Shown: positions 46,170 to 54,761, numbered from the stretch's first letter. The stretch is 64,000 nucleotides of DNA from Bacillus sp. (in: firmicutes) (GCA_017656295.1 JACDOC010000015.1:1-64000), one strand, 5' to 3'. Translations and numbers: made by a program. Notes: generated by a model not told the origin, from the sequence alone.

Positions 46170-48029
46170 ATGGAGCAACATGCATCAGTTACATCACTCG
46201 TTATCGTTATTTTAGTGGCCTTCATCACGCCCATTTTGTTACATCGATTAAAATTAAACGCTATTCCTGTCGTGATTGCAGAAATTATTATGGGTTTGTT
46301 TATCGGAAAAAGTGGATTTGACCTTGTCGAACCTGACATGTGGCTAGAGACATTATCTACCCTCGGATTCATTTTTTTAATGTTTTTAAGTGGGTTAGAA
46401 ATTGATTTCTCGGCTTTTTCGAACGGGAAAAAACGAGAAAAATTACCGAATGGAAAAGAAGAACCGAACCGTTTTCTCGTTTCAATGATCGTCTTTATTG
46501 GAATTTTTCTTGTGTCATTAGCGTTGTCATACGTGTTTGTTCTGTTAGGTCTTATAGATAACGTCTTATTAATGACCATAATTATTTCCACCATTTCTCT
46601 TGGTGTGGTCGTACCAACGTTAAAAGAAGCACATATTATGAAGTCACCTATTGGTCAAACGATTTTGCTTATTGCGGTGATTGCTGATTTAGTGACGATG
46701 ATCTTACTCGCTTTGTTCGTGTCGTTAAATGATACTGGACACGGTAATATGTTTTTATTACTTCTTTTGTTTGGAGCGTGTGTTTTCTTCTATATCTTTG
46801 CCAAACGATTCCGAAACAAAAAATTTATGGAGAAGTTATCAGCTGGAACCGTTCAAATCGATACACGGGCCATTTTTGCCTTAATTACGTTATTCGTTGC
46901 TTTATCCGAATCGGTTGGTGCGGAAAACATTTTGGGAGCCTTTTTAGCTGGTGTTCTCGTTTCGCTTTTATCACCGAACCCGGATTTGGTGCATAAATTA
47001 GATTCTTTTGGCTACGGATTTTTAATTCCGATATTCTTCGTAATGGTCGGTGTTGAGTTAGACTTATGGTCAATGTTAAGTAACAAAAAAATGCTCATGT
47101 TGATTCCGTTACTTTTACTTGCGTTCTTTATTTCGAAATGGATTCCAGCCTTGATTTTAAGAAGATGGTATGATTGGAAAGTGGTTCACGCATCCGCCTT
47201 TTTATTAACTTCCACATTATCATTAGTCATCGCAGCGGCAAAAATTGCTGAGCGGATGGGAGTCATTACACCGGAAATGAGCGGAACGTTAATTTTAGTT
47301 GCGGTTATCGCATGTGTGATTACACCGATTATGTTTAAAAAATTGTTCCCACTTGAAGAGGAAGTGGAGACAAAAATCAAAGTGGCCATTGTTGGAGCGA
47401 ACCAATTGACCATGCCGGTTTATCGCGAACTAAAATCGTCGTTATATGAACCGATGTTGTATCACACTAAACAAGATAAATCCGATCAAATCATCTCCGA
47501 TTCATTATTTCATATTGAAGAAATTGATGATTACGAAATTGAAACGCTCCAAAAGGAAGGTATTTTTGAAGCCGATATTGTCGTCATTTCCACGGGTGAC
47601 GAAGAACGAAACGCTACCCTTGCCGTAGCCGCTAAAGAACAAGGTGTCGAACGTGTCATTGCCCGCATTGAAAGCCCAGATTTAGAAGAGTCATTGCGTG
47701 AGCAGGACGTCGAAGTATTCTCTGTCTTTTTATCAACGAAAGCGTTATTACGTGCCCTTATTGAATCACCAAGTGTAATCAATATTTTAACGAACCAAGA
47801 AACAAGCCTATATGAAATAAATATGCGAAATCATTTGTTTGAAGGCATGACGTTACGAAAATTCCCGTTTACGGGCGATGTCATCTTTGTCCGCATTTTC
47901 CGTGGGAAAGATTCCATTGTTCCGCACGGAGATACGGAACTTCATATGGGCGATCGACTCATTGTAACAGGATCGAAAGAATATGTCGATGAACTGAAGC
48001 GCGAGCTCGAATTTTGTGAGAAATGTTAG
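46170..48029 (+). CDS. yjbQ: Cation/proton antiporter of the CPA2 family with TrkA-N domain (YjbQ)
   Basis: This 619-residue protein has an N-terminal domain of about 12 transmembrane helices (FVALSESVGAENILGAFLAGVLV is typical of KefB/CPA2). A cytosolic TrkA-N (RCK-type) domain from about residue 405 (KVAIVGANQLTMPVYRE) and a TrkA-C domain at the end follow. It exchanges Na+ or K+ for protons, gated by a nucleotide or ion at the RCK domain. ATG 46170 follows AAAGGAG by 7 bases; ATG 46164 is too close. Confidence 0.88.
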   Translation: MEQHASVTSLVIVILVAFITPILLHRLKLNAIPVVIAEIIMGLFIGKSGFDLVEPDMWLETLSTLGFIFLMFLSGLEIDFSAFSNGKKREKLPNGKEEPNRFLVSMIVFIGIFLVSLALSYVFVLLGLIDNVLLMTIIISTISLGVVVPTLKEAHIMKSPIGQTILLIAVIADLVTMILLALFVSLNDTGHGNMFLLLLLFGACVFFYIFAKRFRNKKFMEKLSAGTVQIDTRAIFALITLFVALSESVGAENILGAFLAGVLVSLLSPNPDLVHKLDSFGYGFLIPIFFVMVGVELDLWSMLSNKKMLMLIPLLLLAFFISKWIPALILRRWYDWKVVHASAFLLTSTLSLVIAAAKIAERMGVITPEMSGTLILVAVIACVITPIMFKKLFPLEEEVETKIKVAIVGANQLTMPVYRELKSSLYEPMLYHTKQDKSDQIISDSLFHIEEIDDYEIETLQKEGIFEADIVVISTGDEERNATLAVAAKEQGVERVIARIESPDLEESLREQDVEVFSVFLSTKALLRALIESPSVINILTNQETSLYEINMRNHLFEGMTLRKFPFTGDVIFVRIFRGKDSIVPHGDTELHMGDRLIVTGSKEYVDELKRELEFCEKC

Positions 48030-48033
48030 TATT

Positions 48034-48071
48034 GAAAGAGGTCTCTCCGTTACAGGGAGAGGCCTTTTTCT
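48034..48071 (+). terminator. yjbQ terminator
   Basis: GAGGTCTCTCC pairs with GGGAGAGGCCT, then TTTTT. Confidence 0.85.
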
Positions 48072-48132
48072 TTGTAAATGAACATATCCTACTTGGATTT
48101 CCGGATAAAACCAATTGATTTTCGTTCTTCTC

Positions 48133-48161
48133 TTTTCAAATCCCCTAATTTCGGTTAAAAT
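48133..48161 (+). promoter_or_regulatory. SigA promoter of fabI
   Basis: TTTTCA (48133-48138), 17-base spacer, TAAAAT (48156-48161). The FapR-type box begins at the last base of the -10, as at fabH. Confidence 0.6.
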
Positions 48162-48177
48162 TATGACTAGGTACTAA
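48161..48177 (+). promoter_or_regulatory. FapR-type operator upstream of fabI
   Basis: TTATGACT-A-GGTACTAA, the inverse of TTAGTACC-T-AGTCATAA, differs by one base from the fabH box 7314-7330. Confidence 0.75.
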
Positions 48178-48203
48178 TAACAGATGAAAATAGGAGGAGT
48201 TTT

Positions 48204-48980
48204 ATGACCCTATCGTTAAAAGGAAAAACGTTTGTTGTTATGGGTGTAGCGAATAAACGTAGTATTGCTTGGGGGATTGCCCGATCCTTACATAATGCTG
48301 GAGCACGATTAATTTTTACGTATGCAGGTGAACGTCTCGAAAAAAGTGTTCGTGACTTAGTTGAAACGTTAGAAGGAAACGACTCACTTGTATTACCATG
48401 CGATGTAACGAATGATGAAGAAATTGCAGCATGCTTTGCCACCATCAAAGAACACGTAGGAAAAATTGATGGAATTGCTCATTGTATTGCGTTTGCGAAT
48501 AAGGAAGAACTGCAAGGCGAGTATATGAATACAACAAGAGAAGGTTTCTTATTAGCTCATAATATTAGCTCGTACTCTTTAACGGCTGTTGCTAAAGCAG
48601 CGAAGGAGTTAATGTCAGAAGGCGGAAGCATCGTGACATTAACTTACCTTGGCGGTGAGCGTGTCGTAACGAACTACAATGTTATGGGTGTAGCGAAAGC
48701 TTCTTTAGAGGCAAGTGTTAAATATTTAGCCAACGATTTAGGAAAATACGGTATTCGTGTTAATGCGATTTCAGCTGGACCGATTCGTACGTTAAGTGCG
48801 AAAGGGGTAAGTGATTTCAATAGCATTTTAAAAGAAATTGAAGAGCGTGCTCCGCTTCGTCGTACAACTACGCAAGAAGAAGTTGGCGATACAGCGTTAT
48901 TCTTATTCAGTAATTTATCTCGTGGAATTACAGGGGAAACGATTCACGTAGACTCTGGTTACCATATTTTAGCACGGTAA
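48204..48980 (+). CDS. fabI: Enoyl-[ACP] reductase (NADH) FabI
   Basis: This 258-residue SDR-type reductase starts GKTFVVMGVANKRSIAWGIA (the FabI glycine motif). The catalytic Tyr and Lys are in VTNYNVMGVAKASLEASVKYLA. It reduces the trans-2-enoyl-ACP double bond at the end of each fatty acid cycle and is the triclosan target. It shares FapR-type control with fabH-fabF. In B. subtilis the thi operon lies before it; that is absent here. Confidence 0.96.
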   Translation: MTLSLKGKTFVVMGVANKRSIAWGIARSLHNAGARLIFTYAGERLEKSVRDLVETLEGNDSLVLPCDVTNDEEIAACFATIKEHVGKIDGIAHCIAFANKEELQGEYMNTTREGFLLAHNISSYSLTAVAKAAKELMSEGGSIVTLTYLGGERVVTNYNVMGVAKASLEASVKYLANDLGKYGIRVNAISAGPIRTLSAKGVSDFNSILKEIEERAPLRRTTTQEEVGDTALFLFSNLSRGITGETIHVDSGYHILAR

Positions 48981-49026
48981 AACAAAGGCTGACTCGAATA
49001 TAAAAAAACGAGTCAGCCTTTGTTAT
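48981..49026 (+). terminator. fabI terminator
   Basis: AACAAAGGCTGACTCG pairs with CGAGTCAGCCTTTGTT. Confidence 0.9.
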
Positions 49027-49200
49027 TTCAAGGAGGTAGGTCATGACTATGACAGTATCAATAAATTATCAATCATCAATCAATATTTTGTAAAGTTATT
49101 TTTAAAATTTGCTCCTCCATACACGAAATAAATATTTATGAAACGTCCGCTTTATCCTTGCATACATTTAGATGAGGGAATTTTATTTGGAGGTGACATA

Positions 49201-49707
49201 ATGGGAAAAGAATCAAATGAGCCAAAAAAACCGCTACTTTATATTCAGCAACCATCTTTACAATTAGTAAAACCAAAAATGCAAGATATGTTTAAAACAA
49301 GAGCCAATGAAAAATCGGTAAAAGAATCAAAAAAAAAGCAGAAAAAACAAGCAGAACAAACTAAGGAAGTCAGCTCATTAGTCGGTACTCTTGATGAGCC
49401 GAAGGAAAAAAAAGATGAAAACGAACAAGTAGAACAACCAAGAGAGGATCGGTTTGGACTTTACAGGGTTCGTGATGTCAAACCGTTCAAAGAGCTATCA
49501 GTTGTAGAAAAAATCGACTATTTATCTCGTTTTCCGAGCTTAATTGCTCCATTGCCATGCGAATTTGTAACAAAAAATGGTTCCGTTAAAGGGATTCTCT
49601 ATCGTCGAAATAACGATCAAATAATCATTCGTATGTTCAACGGGGAAACGAAAGACATCCCGCTGTCTCAAATAAAAAATATCCATATGATTGGGCAAAG
49701 AAATTAA
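49201..49707 (+). CDS. cotO: Spore coat protein CotO-like
   Basis: This 168-residue protein has a Lys/Glu-rich low-complexity middle (KESKKKQKKQAEQTKE) and a C-terminal domain PFKELSVVEKIDYLSRFPSL..CEFVTKNGSVKGILYRR. This is the CotO/coat-protein type (YjbX) found after fabI in B. subtilis, where CotO is a coat morphogenetic protein. ATG 49201 follows GGAGGTGAC by 5 bases. The cotZYXWV genes that follow in B. subtilis are missing here. Confidence 0.78.
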   Translation: MGKESNEPKKPLLYIQQPSLQLVKPKMQDMFKTRANEKSVKESKKKQKKQAEQTKEVSSLVGTLDEPKEKKDENEQVEQPREDRFGLYRVRDVKPFKELSVVEKIDYLSRFPSLIAPLPCEFVTKNGSVKGILYRRNNDQIIIRMFNGETKDIPLSQIKNIHMIGQRN

Positions 49708-49740
49708 CCAGCCGATACATTTTGTTTGGCTGGTTTCCTT
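49706..49740 (+). terminator. cotO terminator
   Basis: AACCAGCC pairs with GGCTGGTT. The rest of the 254-base gap to 49961 holds nothing I can assign. Confidence 0.75.
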
Positions 49741-49961
49741 CCGTTATTCGTAATTGTCCATAAACACAACGGCCACGCAAGGAATCGTACAAAAAGCAAC
49801 GTCGATCAACAGTAATTTTATTTTTATGAAATCAACTACATTAGATTCTTTATCAAGATTAATGCATCATTCATCATTCTCAGTTACTAATTCACCTACC
49901 TTATGACTTTTAGTGAGTGAGCTAATACACGAAGTAGAGCACAATAGAAAGGGGCGCAATT

Positions 49962-50315
49962 ATGCATGTTTCCTGGTTGTTCCTATTTATATTAAGTTTT
50001 GCAGTGTTTCGTATGACTCGGCTCCTCGTTTTTGACCGTATAACTGAATTTATCCGAGCCCCTTTTTTTGAAAAAATAAAAGAGAGAGATGAAAACGGGG
50101 AATGGGAAACGTATCTTGTGCCGAAAAAAGGGGGGATTCGTGGATTTATCGGTGAATTGCTAAGTTGCTATTGGTGTATGGGAATTTGGGTGACGGGCTT
50201 TGTTCTTGCTGCCTATTGGTGGTATCCAACCATATCGTTTCCGTTCATTCTTCTTTTTTGTATTGCTGGCTTAGCCGCTCTTATTGAGTCTGTATTGCAA
50301 CATTGGTTCAATTAG
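49962..50315 (+). CDS. yjcA: DUF1360 sporulation membrane protein YjcA
   Basis: This 117-residue protein has two or three transmembrane helices and the DUF1360 motif GELLSCYWCMGIW. B. subtilis YjcA, also downstream of the coat cluster, is made in the mother cell during sporulation. The function is unknown. The SD is AAAGGGGCG, before ATG 49962. Confidence 0.82.
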   Translation: MHVSWLFLFILSFAVFRMTRLLVFDRITEFIRAPFFEKIKERDENGEWETYLVPKKGGIRGFIGELLSCYWCMGIWVTGFVLAAYWWYPTISFPFILLFCIAGLAALIESVLQHWFN

Positions 50316-50350
50316 GTCATGCATAAAGAACAATATCTGTATGTGTGCAA

Positions 50351-50359
50351 CATATAGTA
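50351..50359 (+). promoter_or_regulatory. SigK-type -10 before the small Cys/Lys peptide
   Basis: CATATAGTA fits the CATANNNTA mother-cell consensus. The -35 AC is 19 bases upstream rather than 17, so support is moderate. Confidence 0.4.
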
Positions 50360-50397
50360 GAAAAGAGCATTCTTTTACAAGAGAGAGGAGAAAGGTA

Positions 50398-50520
50398 ATG
50401 ATACAAAAACCGGTTAAAGTACAGAAAAATAGTACCATCGTTAAACATCCGAAAACAAAAAAAGGTGGATGTGGCTGCGGAAAAAAGAAAAAAACATACC
50501 GTAGCTTCTTTCGATATTAA
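50398..50520 (+). CDS. Small Lys/Cys/Gly-rich protein, likely spore-associated
   Basis: This 40-residue protein has a C-terminal GGCGCGKKKKTYRSFF. ATG 50398 follows AGAGGAGAAAGG. Cys/Lys clusters of this kind occur in coat or crust peptides. It sits inside a sporulation block with a SigK-like -10 and its own terminator. I do not recognise the family. Confidence 0.6.
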   Translation: MIQKPVKVQKNSTIVKHPKTKKGGCGCGKKKKTYRSFFRY

Positions 50521-50543
50521 ACTCGGCTCATGCCGGGTTTTTT
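50519..50543 (+). terminator. Terminator after the small Cys/Lys gene
   Basis: AACTCGGC-tcat-GCCGGGTT followed by TTTT. Confidence 0.85.
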
Positions 50544-50615
50544 CGTGTGATAAAACATAAAATCTGAATTTCGGAAAAAACTAATGATAACGAAAAAAAC
50601 ATAAGGAGAATGGTG

Positions 50616-51083
50616 ATGAAGAAACAATGGATTGTTAGTACATTTACGTTGGTTCTTTTTCTTTTCGGATGTGCAGGGGGAAATGATGAAATAAAGGATA
50701 GCCAGCTTTCTTTACTGAAAACCACGAATCCCCCTCCGTTAGAACTAAATAAGGAGAAGGAAACGGTCGCTTCTCAAGTCAAAAAAGAAGTGCAACAGAT
50801 GAAAGAACTATACGATGTGGCCGTCATTGTAGGTGAAGAGGATATTTTAGTGGCTTATAAAGTGAAGCATCTTTATCGTATTCGTATGAAAAAAATTGAA
50901 AAGAATCTCAAAAAAACGTTAGAGAAGAAATTTCCAGGTGAAAACTTTTCTGTCTCCAGTGATTACAAAGTTTTTCTTGAAGCTGTTCGATTAAAAGAAA
51001 AACTAGATGAAGGAAAAATAAGTAAAAAAGAAGCGAATAAAAAATTAAAAAAGTTAATTAAATTGAAGGATAAACAAACATAG
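50616..51083 (+). CDS. YhcN/YlaJ-type sporulation lipoprotein
   Basis: This 155-residue protein has a lipoprotein signal peptide (lipobox LFGC, Cys about 19). A domain with VAVIVGEEDILVAYKVKH then a Lys/Glu-rich helical C-terminus follows, resembling YhcN/YlaJ spore lipoproteins. It is first in an operon with spoVAC-spoVAD-spoVAEb, the arrangement of supplementary spoVA clusters. ATG 50616 is preferred over 50610 from SD spacing. Confidence 0.75.
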   Translation: MKKQWIVSTFTLVLFLFGCAGGNDEIKDSQLSLLKTTNPPPLELNKEKETVASQVKKEVQQMKELYDVAVIVGEEDILVAYKVKHLYRIRMKKIEKNLKKTLEKKFPGENFSVSSDYKVFLEAVRLKEKLDEGKISKKEANKKLKKLIKLKDKQT

Positions 51084-51095
51084 GAGGTCTCTGGA

Positions 51096-51560
51096 ATGAA
51101 AAACCAACAACAAGTTCAACAAGAGTATCAGCAGTTAGAAAAGCAATTAGAGATAAAACGTCCACTGTTAAAAAATTGCATTAAAGCTTTCTTTGTTGGA
51201 GGGACGATTTGTCTCATTGGACAGGCCGTTACATATTTTTATGTTTATTTCTTTAATTTTACGGAACAATCGGCTGGGAACCCAACCGTGGCAACAATGG
51301 TATTTTTCTCTATGTTGTTGACGGGATTCGGTATATATGACCGTATTGGCCAATTTAGTGGGGCTGGAAGTGCGGTACCGGTTACAGGCTTTGGTAATGC
51401 AGTTATTTCAGCGGCGATCGAACATCGGACGGAAGGATTTGTCCTAGGTGTTGGCGGGAATATGTTTAAGCTTGCTGGCTCGGTCATTTTATTCGGTGTA
51501 TTTTCCGCGTTTGTTATAGCCATTATCAAAACGATCCTCATTAAATGGGGGGTTATTTAA
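51096..51560 (+). CDS. spoVAC: Stage V sporulation protein SpoVAC
   Basis: This 154-residue integral membrane protein has a short helical N-terminus (MKNQQQVQQEYQQLEKQLE) and about four transmembrane helices with GGTICLIGQAV and FSGAGSAVPVTGFGNAV. SpoVAC is part of the inner-membrane channel that moves dipicolinic acid into and out of spores and acts as a mechanosensitive pore. Its stop overlaps the spoVAD ATG. Confidence 0.92.
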   Translation: MKNQQQVQQEYQQLEKQLEIKRPLLKNCIKAFFVGGTICLIGQAVTYFYVYFFNFTEQSAGNPTVATMVFFSMLLTGFGIYDRIGQFSGAGSAVPVTGFGNAVISAAIEHRTEGFVLGVGGNMFKLAGSVILFGVFSAFVIAIIKTILIKWGVI

Positions 51561-52576
51561 TGAAAAAAGGAAATGGTAGTTGGGTATTTCCTAATCAGCC
51601 GACCATCCTTACGACAGGGGTAGTGGGGGGACCTTTTGAAAAAAACGGGTTACTAAAAGATGACTTTGATTTTTTTTACAACGATTTATGGATGGGACAA
51701 AAATCGTACGAAAATGCGCATCGAGTGCTGATTGAAGATGCTGTTCAAACCGCGTTACAAAAGAAAAAGATATCCCCCCAACAAGTGCAATTTTTTCTAT
51801 CTGGGGATTTAATCAATCAAATCACTCCTTCGAGTTTTGCTGCTCGTTCGATCGGTATCCCGTATATTGGCCTTTTCGGAGCATGTTCCACGTCAATGGA
51901 AGGATTAGCGTTATCTGCGATGATTATAAATGGTGGTGGTGCAGATTACGTCGTAACTGGGGCAGCAAGCCATAATGCAGCAGTAGAAAAGCAGTTTCGA
52001 TACCCAACAGAATACGGCAGTCAAAAACCTCCAACCGCACAATGGACGGTCACTGGAGCAGGATATGCGCTCATCGGGACAAGAGAGCAGGAGGTGAATC
52101 CTGCTCCACGAATTATATCAGCCACCATTGGAAAAGTGTTAGATTTAGGATTGAAAGACCCGTTTAATATGGGGGGAGCTATGGCGCCTGCTGCTGTGGA
52201 AACCATCACCCAACATCTGGAAGATTTAAACATTGAACCATCCTATTATGACCTCATTGTCACAGGAGATTTAGGAACAATTGGTCGTAATGTGGCATTA
52301 GAGTTATTTGATCAAAGAAAAATCGCCATCGATAAATCGATGTTCCAAGATTGTGGACTCATGATTTATAGAGACGGCCAACCGGTGCAAGCTGGGGGAA
52401 GTGGTGCCGGCTGTTCTGCAACAGTCTTGTACGGACACTTATTGAACCAAATGAAGGAAGGAACGTATAAGCGAATATTAGTAGTTGCTACAGGAGCTTT
52501 ATTAAGTCCATTAACGTTTCAACAAAATGAATCCATTCCATGCATCGCGCATGCGGTGGCTATCGAATGGATATAA
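51560..52576 (+). CDS. spoVAD: Stage V sporulation protein SpoVAD
   Basis: This 338-residue thiolase-fold protein contains GLFGACSTSMEGLALSAM. The Cys sits where KAS enzymes keep the nucleophile, although SpoVAD acts as a dipicolinic-acid-binding protein. ATG 51560 overlaps the spoVAC stop and follows GGGGGG by 8 bases; ATG 51545 is less likely. Confidence 0.92.
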   Translation: MKKGNGSWVFPNQPTILTTGVVGGPFEKNGLLKDDFDFFYNDLWMGQKSYENAHRVLIEDAVQTALQKKKISPQQVQFFLSGDLINQITPSSFAARSIGIPYIGLFGACSTSMEGLALSAMIINGGGADYVVTGAASHNAAVEKQFRYPTEYGSQKPPTAQWTVTGAGYALIGTREQEVNPAPRIISATIGKVLDLGLKDPFNMGGAMAPAAVETITQHLEDLNIEPSYYDLIVTGDLGTIGRNVALELFDQRKIAIDKSMFQDCGLMIYRDGQPVQAGGSGAGCSATVLYGHLLNQMKEGTYKRILVVATGALLSPLTFQQNESIPCIAHAVAIEWI

Positions 52577-52594
52577 AGGAGGGTGATTCGAAAT

Positions 52595-52951
52595 ATGCTG
52601 GCCATGTTTTTTTGGGCGTTTGTCGTTGGTGGACTTATTTGTGTCATCGGCCAACTGTTGTTTGATGTAGTAAAGTTTACACCAGGGCATACGCTAAGTA
52701 CATTAGTTGTTATTGGCGCAATTTTAGAAGGATTCGGTTTGTATGAACCATTAATTGATTTTGCTGGTGCAGGAGCCACTATTCCGATTACGAGTTTTGG
52801 TAATGCGCTTGTTCACGGAGCAATGCAAGAGGCGGAAAAACACGGTCTTGTCGGTGTATTAACCGGAATGTTTGAAGTGACAAGTTCTGGTATTTCAGCA
52901 GCCATTATTTTTGCGTTTATCGGTGCGCTTATATTTAAGCCAAAAGGTTAA
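52595..52951 (+). CDS. spoVAEB: Stage V sporulation protein SpoVAEb
   Basis: This 118-residue membrane protein with three to four helices starts [24 protein letters not shown], typical of SpoVAEb, and contains [20 protein letters not shown], paralogous to SpoVAC. It completes the minimal C-D-Eb channel set. ATG 52595 gives the family N-terminus; AAAGGAGGG is 11 bases upstream. Confidence 0.9.
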   Translation: MLAMFFWAFVVGGLICVIGQLLFDVVKFTPGHTLSTLVVIGAILEGFGLYEPLIDFAGAGATIPITSFGNALVHGAMQEAEKHGLVGVLTGMFEVTSSGISAAIIFAFIGALIFKPKG

Positions 52952-52980
52952 AAACAGCTTTCATGAGCTGTTTTTTTTAT
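52950..52980 (+). terminator. spoVA cluster terminator
   Basis: AAAACAGCT-ttcatg-AGCTGTTTT then T. Confidence 0.88.
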
Positions 52981-53043
52981 TTTTTTAAAGTAAAGGTATT
53001 TGTTTGCAAGGAAGAAAACGCGGGGAGTTAGGATGGTGCCTAT

Positions 53044-53071
53044 ACCGTTTGTAGAGAAATGACATATGTTA
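53044..53071 (+). promoter_or_regulatory. SigK-type promoter of yjcZ
   Basis: AC (53044-53045), 17-base spacer, CATATGTTA (53063-53071), matching AC-N17-CATANNNTA. Confidence 0.65.
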
Positions 53072-53105
53072 ATAGTGAGCTTAACAAAAAGTGAGGTGAC
53101 TGTTC

Positions 53106-53246
53106 ATGTTTGGTTACGGTGGTTACGGCGGTTACGGCTGTGGTTGTGGATACGGCGGATACGGCGGATACGGCGGAGGATCAACATTCGTGTTAATCGT
53201 TGTATTATTCATCTTGTTAATTATTGTAGGCGCAAGCTTCTGCTAA
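53106..53246 (+). CDS. yjcZ: YjcZ-family small sporulation protein
   Basis: This 46-residue protein has an N-terminal Gly/Tyr/Cys repeat region ([16 protein letters not shown], residues 3-18) and one C-terminal transmembrane helix [20 protein letters not shown] (residues 27-46). This is the YjcZ/PF09680 pattern. GAGGTGA lies 8 bases before ATG 53106, and a SigK-type promoter is upstream. Confidence 0.88.
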   Translation: MFGYGGYGGYGCGCGYGGYGGYGGGSTFVLIVVLFILLIIVGASFC

Positions 53247-53261
53247 TGGATTGAGGGTGAA

Positions 53262-53305
53262 GGATGGGATCTCGTATGGTTGATTCCATCCATTTTGTTT
53301 TTTTT
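53262..53305 (+). terminator. yjcZ terminator
   Basis: GGATGGGAT pairs with ATTCCATCC, then T8. Confidence 0.8.
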
Positions 53306-53308
53306 ATC

Positions 53309-53336
53309 ACCAATGAGGATGTCGTATCATACGTTA
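53309..53336 (+). promoter_or_regulatory. SigK-type promoter of spoVIF
   Basis: AC (53309-53310), 17-base spacer, CATACGTTA (53328-53336). Confidence 0.65.
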
Positions 53337-53368
53337 ACAGTAGATAAAAGGGAGGGCGGAATGAACAA

Positions 53369-53629
53369 ATGGATAATCAATTTTTTAAGAACATCGAGAA
53401 AAAAACCGGTGTCAATATGAAAGACGTATTTGAATTAGCGAATTCGCTGCAAAATGCGAATTTTAATGATGAGAAAACGATACGTGGAGTCATTAAGCGA
53501 GTTTCTCAAATTGCGAATAAACCTGTGTCGAAAGAGTTAGAAGATAAAATTGTGCAATCAATTATTAAAGATGGCAAAAAAATAGACTTTGGTACGATTT
53601 CCAATATGATCAACAAAAATAACAAATGA
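53369..53629 (+). CDS. spoVIF: Stage VI sporulation protein F (SpoVIF)
   Basis: This 86-residue helical protein contains MDNQFFKNIEKKTGVNMKDVFELANSLQ..MINKNNK and matches the SpoVIF (YjcC) family. In B. subtilis it is made in the mother cell under SigK and is needed for proper coat assembly and lysozyme-resistant spores. ATG 53369 is in frame; AAAGGGAGG is 13 bases away, which is rather far. Confidence 0.88.
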   Translation: MDNQFFKNIEKKTGVNMKDVFELANSLQNANFNDEKTIRGVIKRVSQIANKPVSKELEDKIVQSIIKDGKKIDFGTISNMINKNNK

Positions 53630-53659
53630 GACTTGTCATCAGACAAGTCTTTCTTTTTA
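53628..53659 (+). terminator. spoVIF terminator
   Basis: AGACTTGTC-atca-GACAAGTCT, then TTCTTTTT, overlapping the spoVIF stop. Confidence 0.85.
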
Positions 53660-53723
53660 CGGTCATTAAATGAGAGTAACTAACGTATGAATATGGTAAA
53701 TACAAGAAAAAAGGAGTGGTCGG

Positions 53724-53996
53724 ATGGGTTATCTCTTACCCCTTTCTTCATTTGAACGGGAACAATTTCATCACCGGATGATTAATGAACAAAAGGAGCT
53801 GTATCGGTTAACGGCCACGTATAAATCAATGTTTCAACCGATCGATTCACGATTTCAGCGAAAGGATGTCCCTTTTTCCAAGAAAGAAAAGAAACCCTCC
53901 TTTTTCCGCAACCAGTCTGCAGCTTCTCATTCCACCAATGAACAGCTCATTGCAGACATAACCGGGAAAGGACGGCTATTTAATGAAAGAATTTAA
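53724..53996 (+). CDS. Small hypothetical protein in the sporulation block
   Basis: This 90-residue basic protein has no membrane helix. It starts MGYLLPLSSFEREQFHHRM and has Lys/Phe/Ser-rich middle sequence. AAAAGGAG lies 8 bases before ATG 53724. No family is recognised. Location suggests a sporulation role. Confidence 0.6.
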   Translation: MGYLLPLSSFEREQFHHRMINEQKELYRLTATYKSMFQPIDSRFQRKDVPFSKKEKKPSFFRNQSAASHSTNEQLIADITGKGRLFNERI

Positions 53997-54007
53997 AGAA
54001 AGCATAC

Positions 54008-54688
54008 TTATTTAGACGAATATCCTTGTATAATCATGGCTTTCCCTTCTTCATACTCGGCGTACAACACCTCGCGAATGGTTGAAAATCCCTCTTTTTT
54101 TACTTTTGATTCTAGCCACTGTTGATCTTTTCCAACAAGCTCTAAGTTACGATGAATGATTTCTCCATCCATAATTAAGGCAACAGGTAAGGAAGGGGCG
54201 GATAAAGAGAGATCCAAATCCTTCTTTGTTACCGATTCATATTCGGGTTTTTTTAAGGTGCTGATCGTCCCATCTGTTTCCAAAAGAGCATATTCGCATT
54301 CCCGAATAGAAAAGATGCCTTTCGATCGAAGGAGATGTTGAAGTTGATTTAAATCTAAATGATTTTTTTTCAATTCTTCATAAATAATTTTCCCTTTTCT
54401 TATCACAATGGACGGTGTGCCTTCTAGTACATTCCGCAATTTTCTTGATTTTTGCGTGGCGATTTCTGTAAAAAATATTAACAACCCCCATAATCCGATC
54501 GCAAATAATATGTGATGAATATAAACATTTTGATCGAATAACGCATTCCCTACGAACTCACCGAGGATGAGGGCCGAGATAAAATCAAACGCTGTAATTT
54601 GGGTAATTTGTGTTTTTCCTAAAAATTTCGTTAAAAACAATAAAGCGAAGTAACCAATAATAAGCTCAATTGTAATTTGTATATACAT
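54008..54688 (-). CDS. DUF421 (YetF-type) membrane protein
   Basis: This 226-residue protein has about three N-terminal transmembrane helices (ISALILGEFVGNALF is typical). The cytosolic DUF421 domain contains GTPSIVIRKGKI and LRSKGIFSIRECEYALLETDG. YetF-type genes accompany the YhcN-SpoVAC-AD-AEb set in supplementary spoVA clusters of Bacillaceae, so its nearness here (on the opposite strand) is notable. Function is unknown. Confidence 0.82.
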   Translation of the reverse strand: MYIQITIELIIGYFALLFLTKFLGKTQITQITAFDFISALILGEFVGNALFDQNVYIHHILFAIGLWGLLIFFTEIATQKSRKLRNVLEGTPSIVIRKGKIIYEELKKNHLDLNQLQHLLRSKGIFSIRECEYALLETDGTISTLKKPEYESVTKKDLDLSLSAPSLPVALIMDGEIIHRNLELVGKDQQWLESKVKKEGFSTIREVLYAEYEEGKAMIIQGYSSK

Positions 54689-54761
54689 AAAACGATTCTC
54701 CCTCTATATAAATACATTTTCATTGTAGACGGTTTCAAACGTTATCATACATACAAATAAA

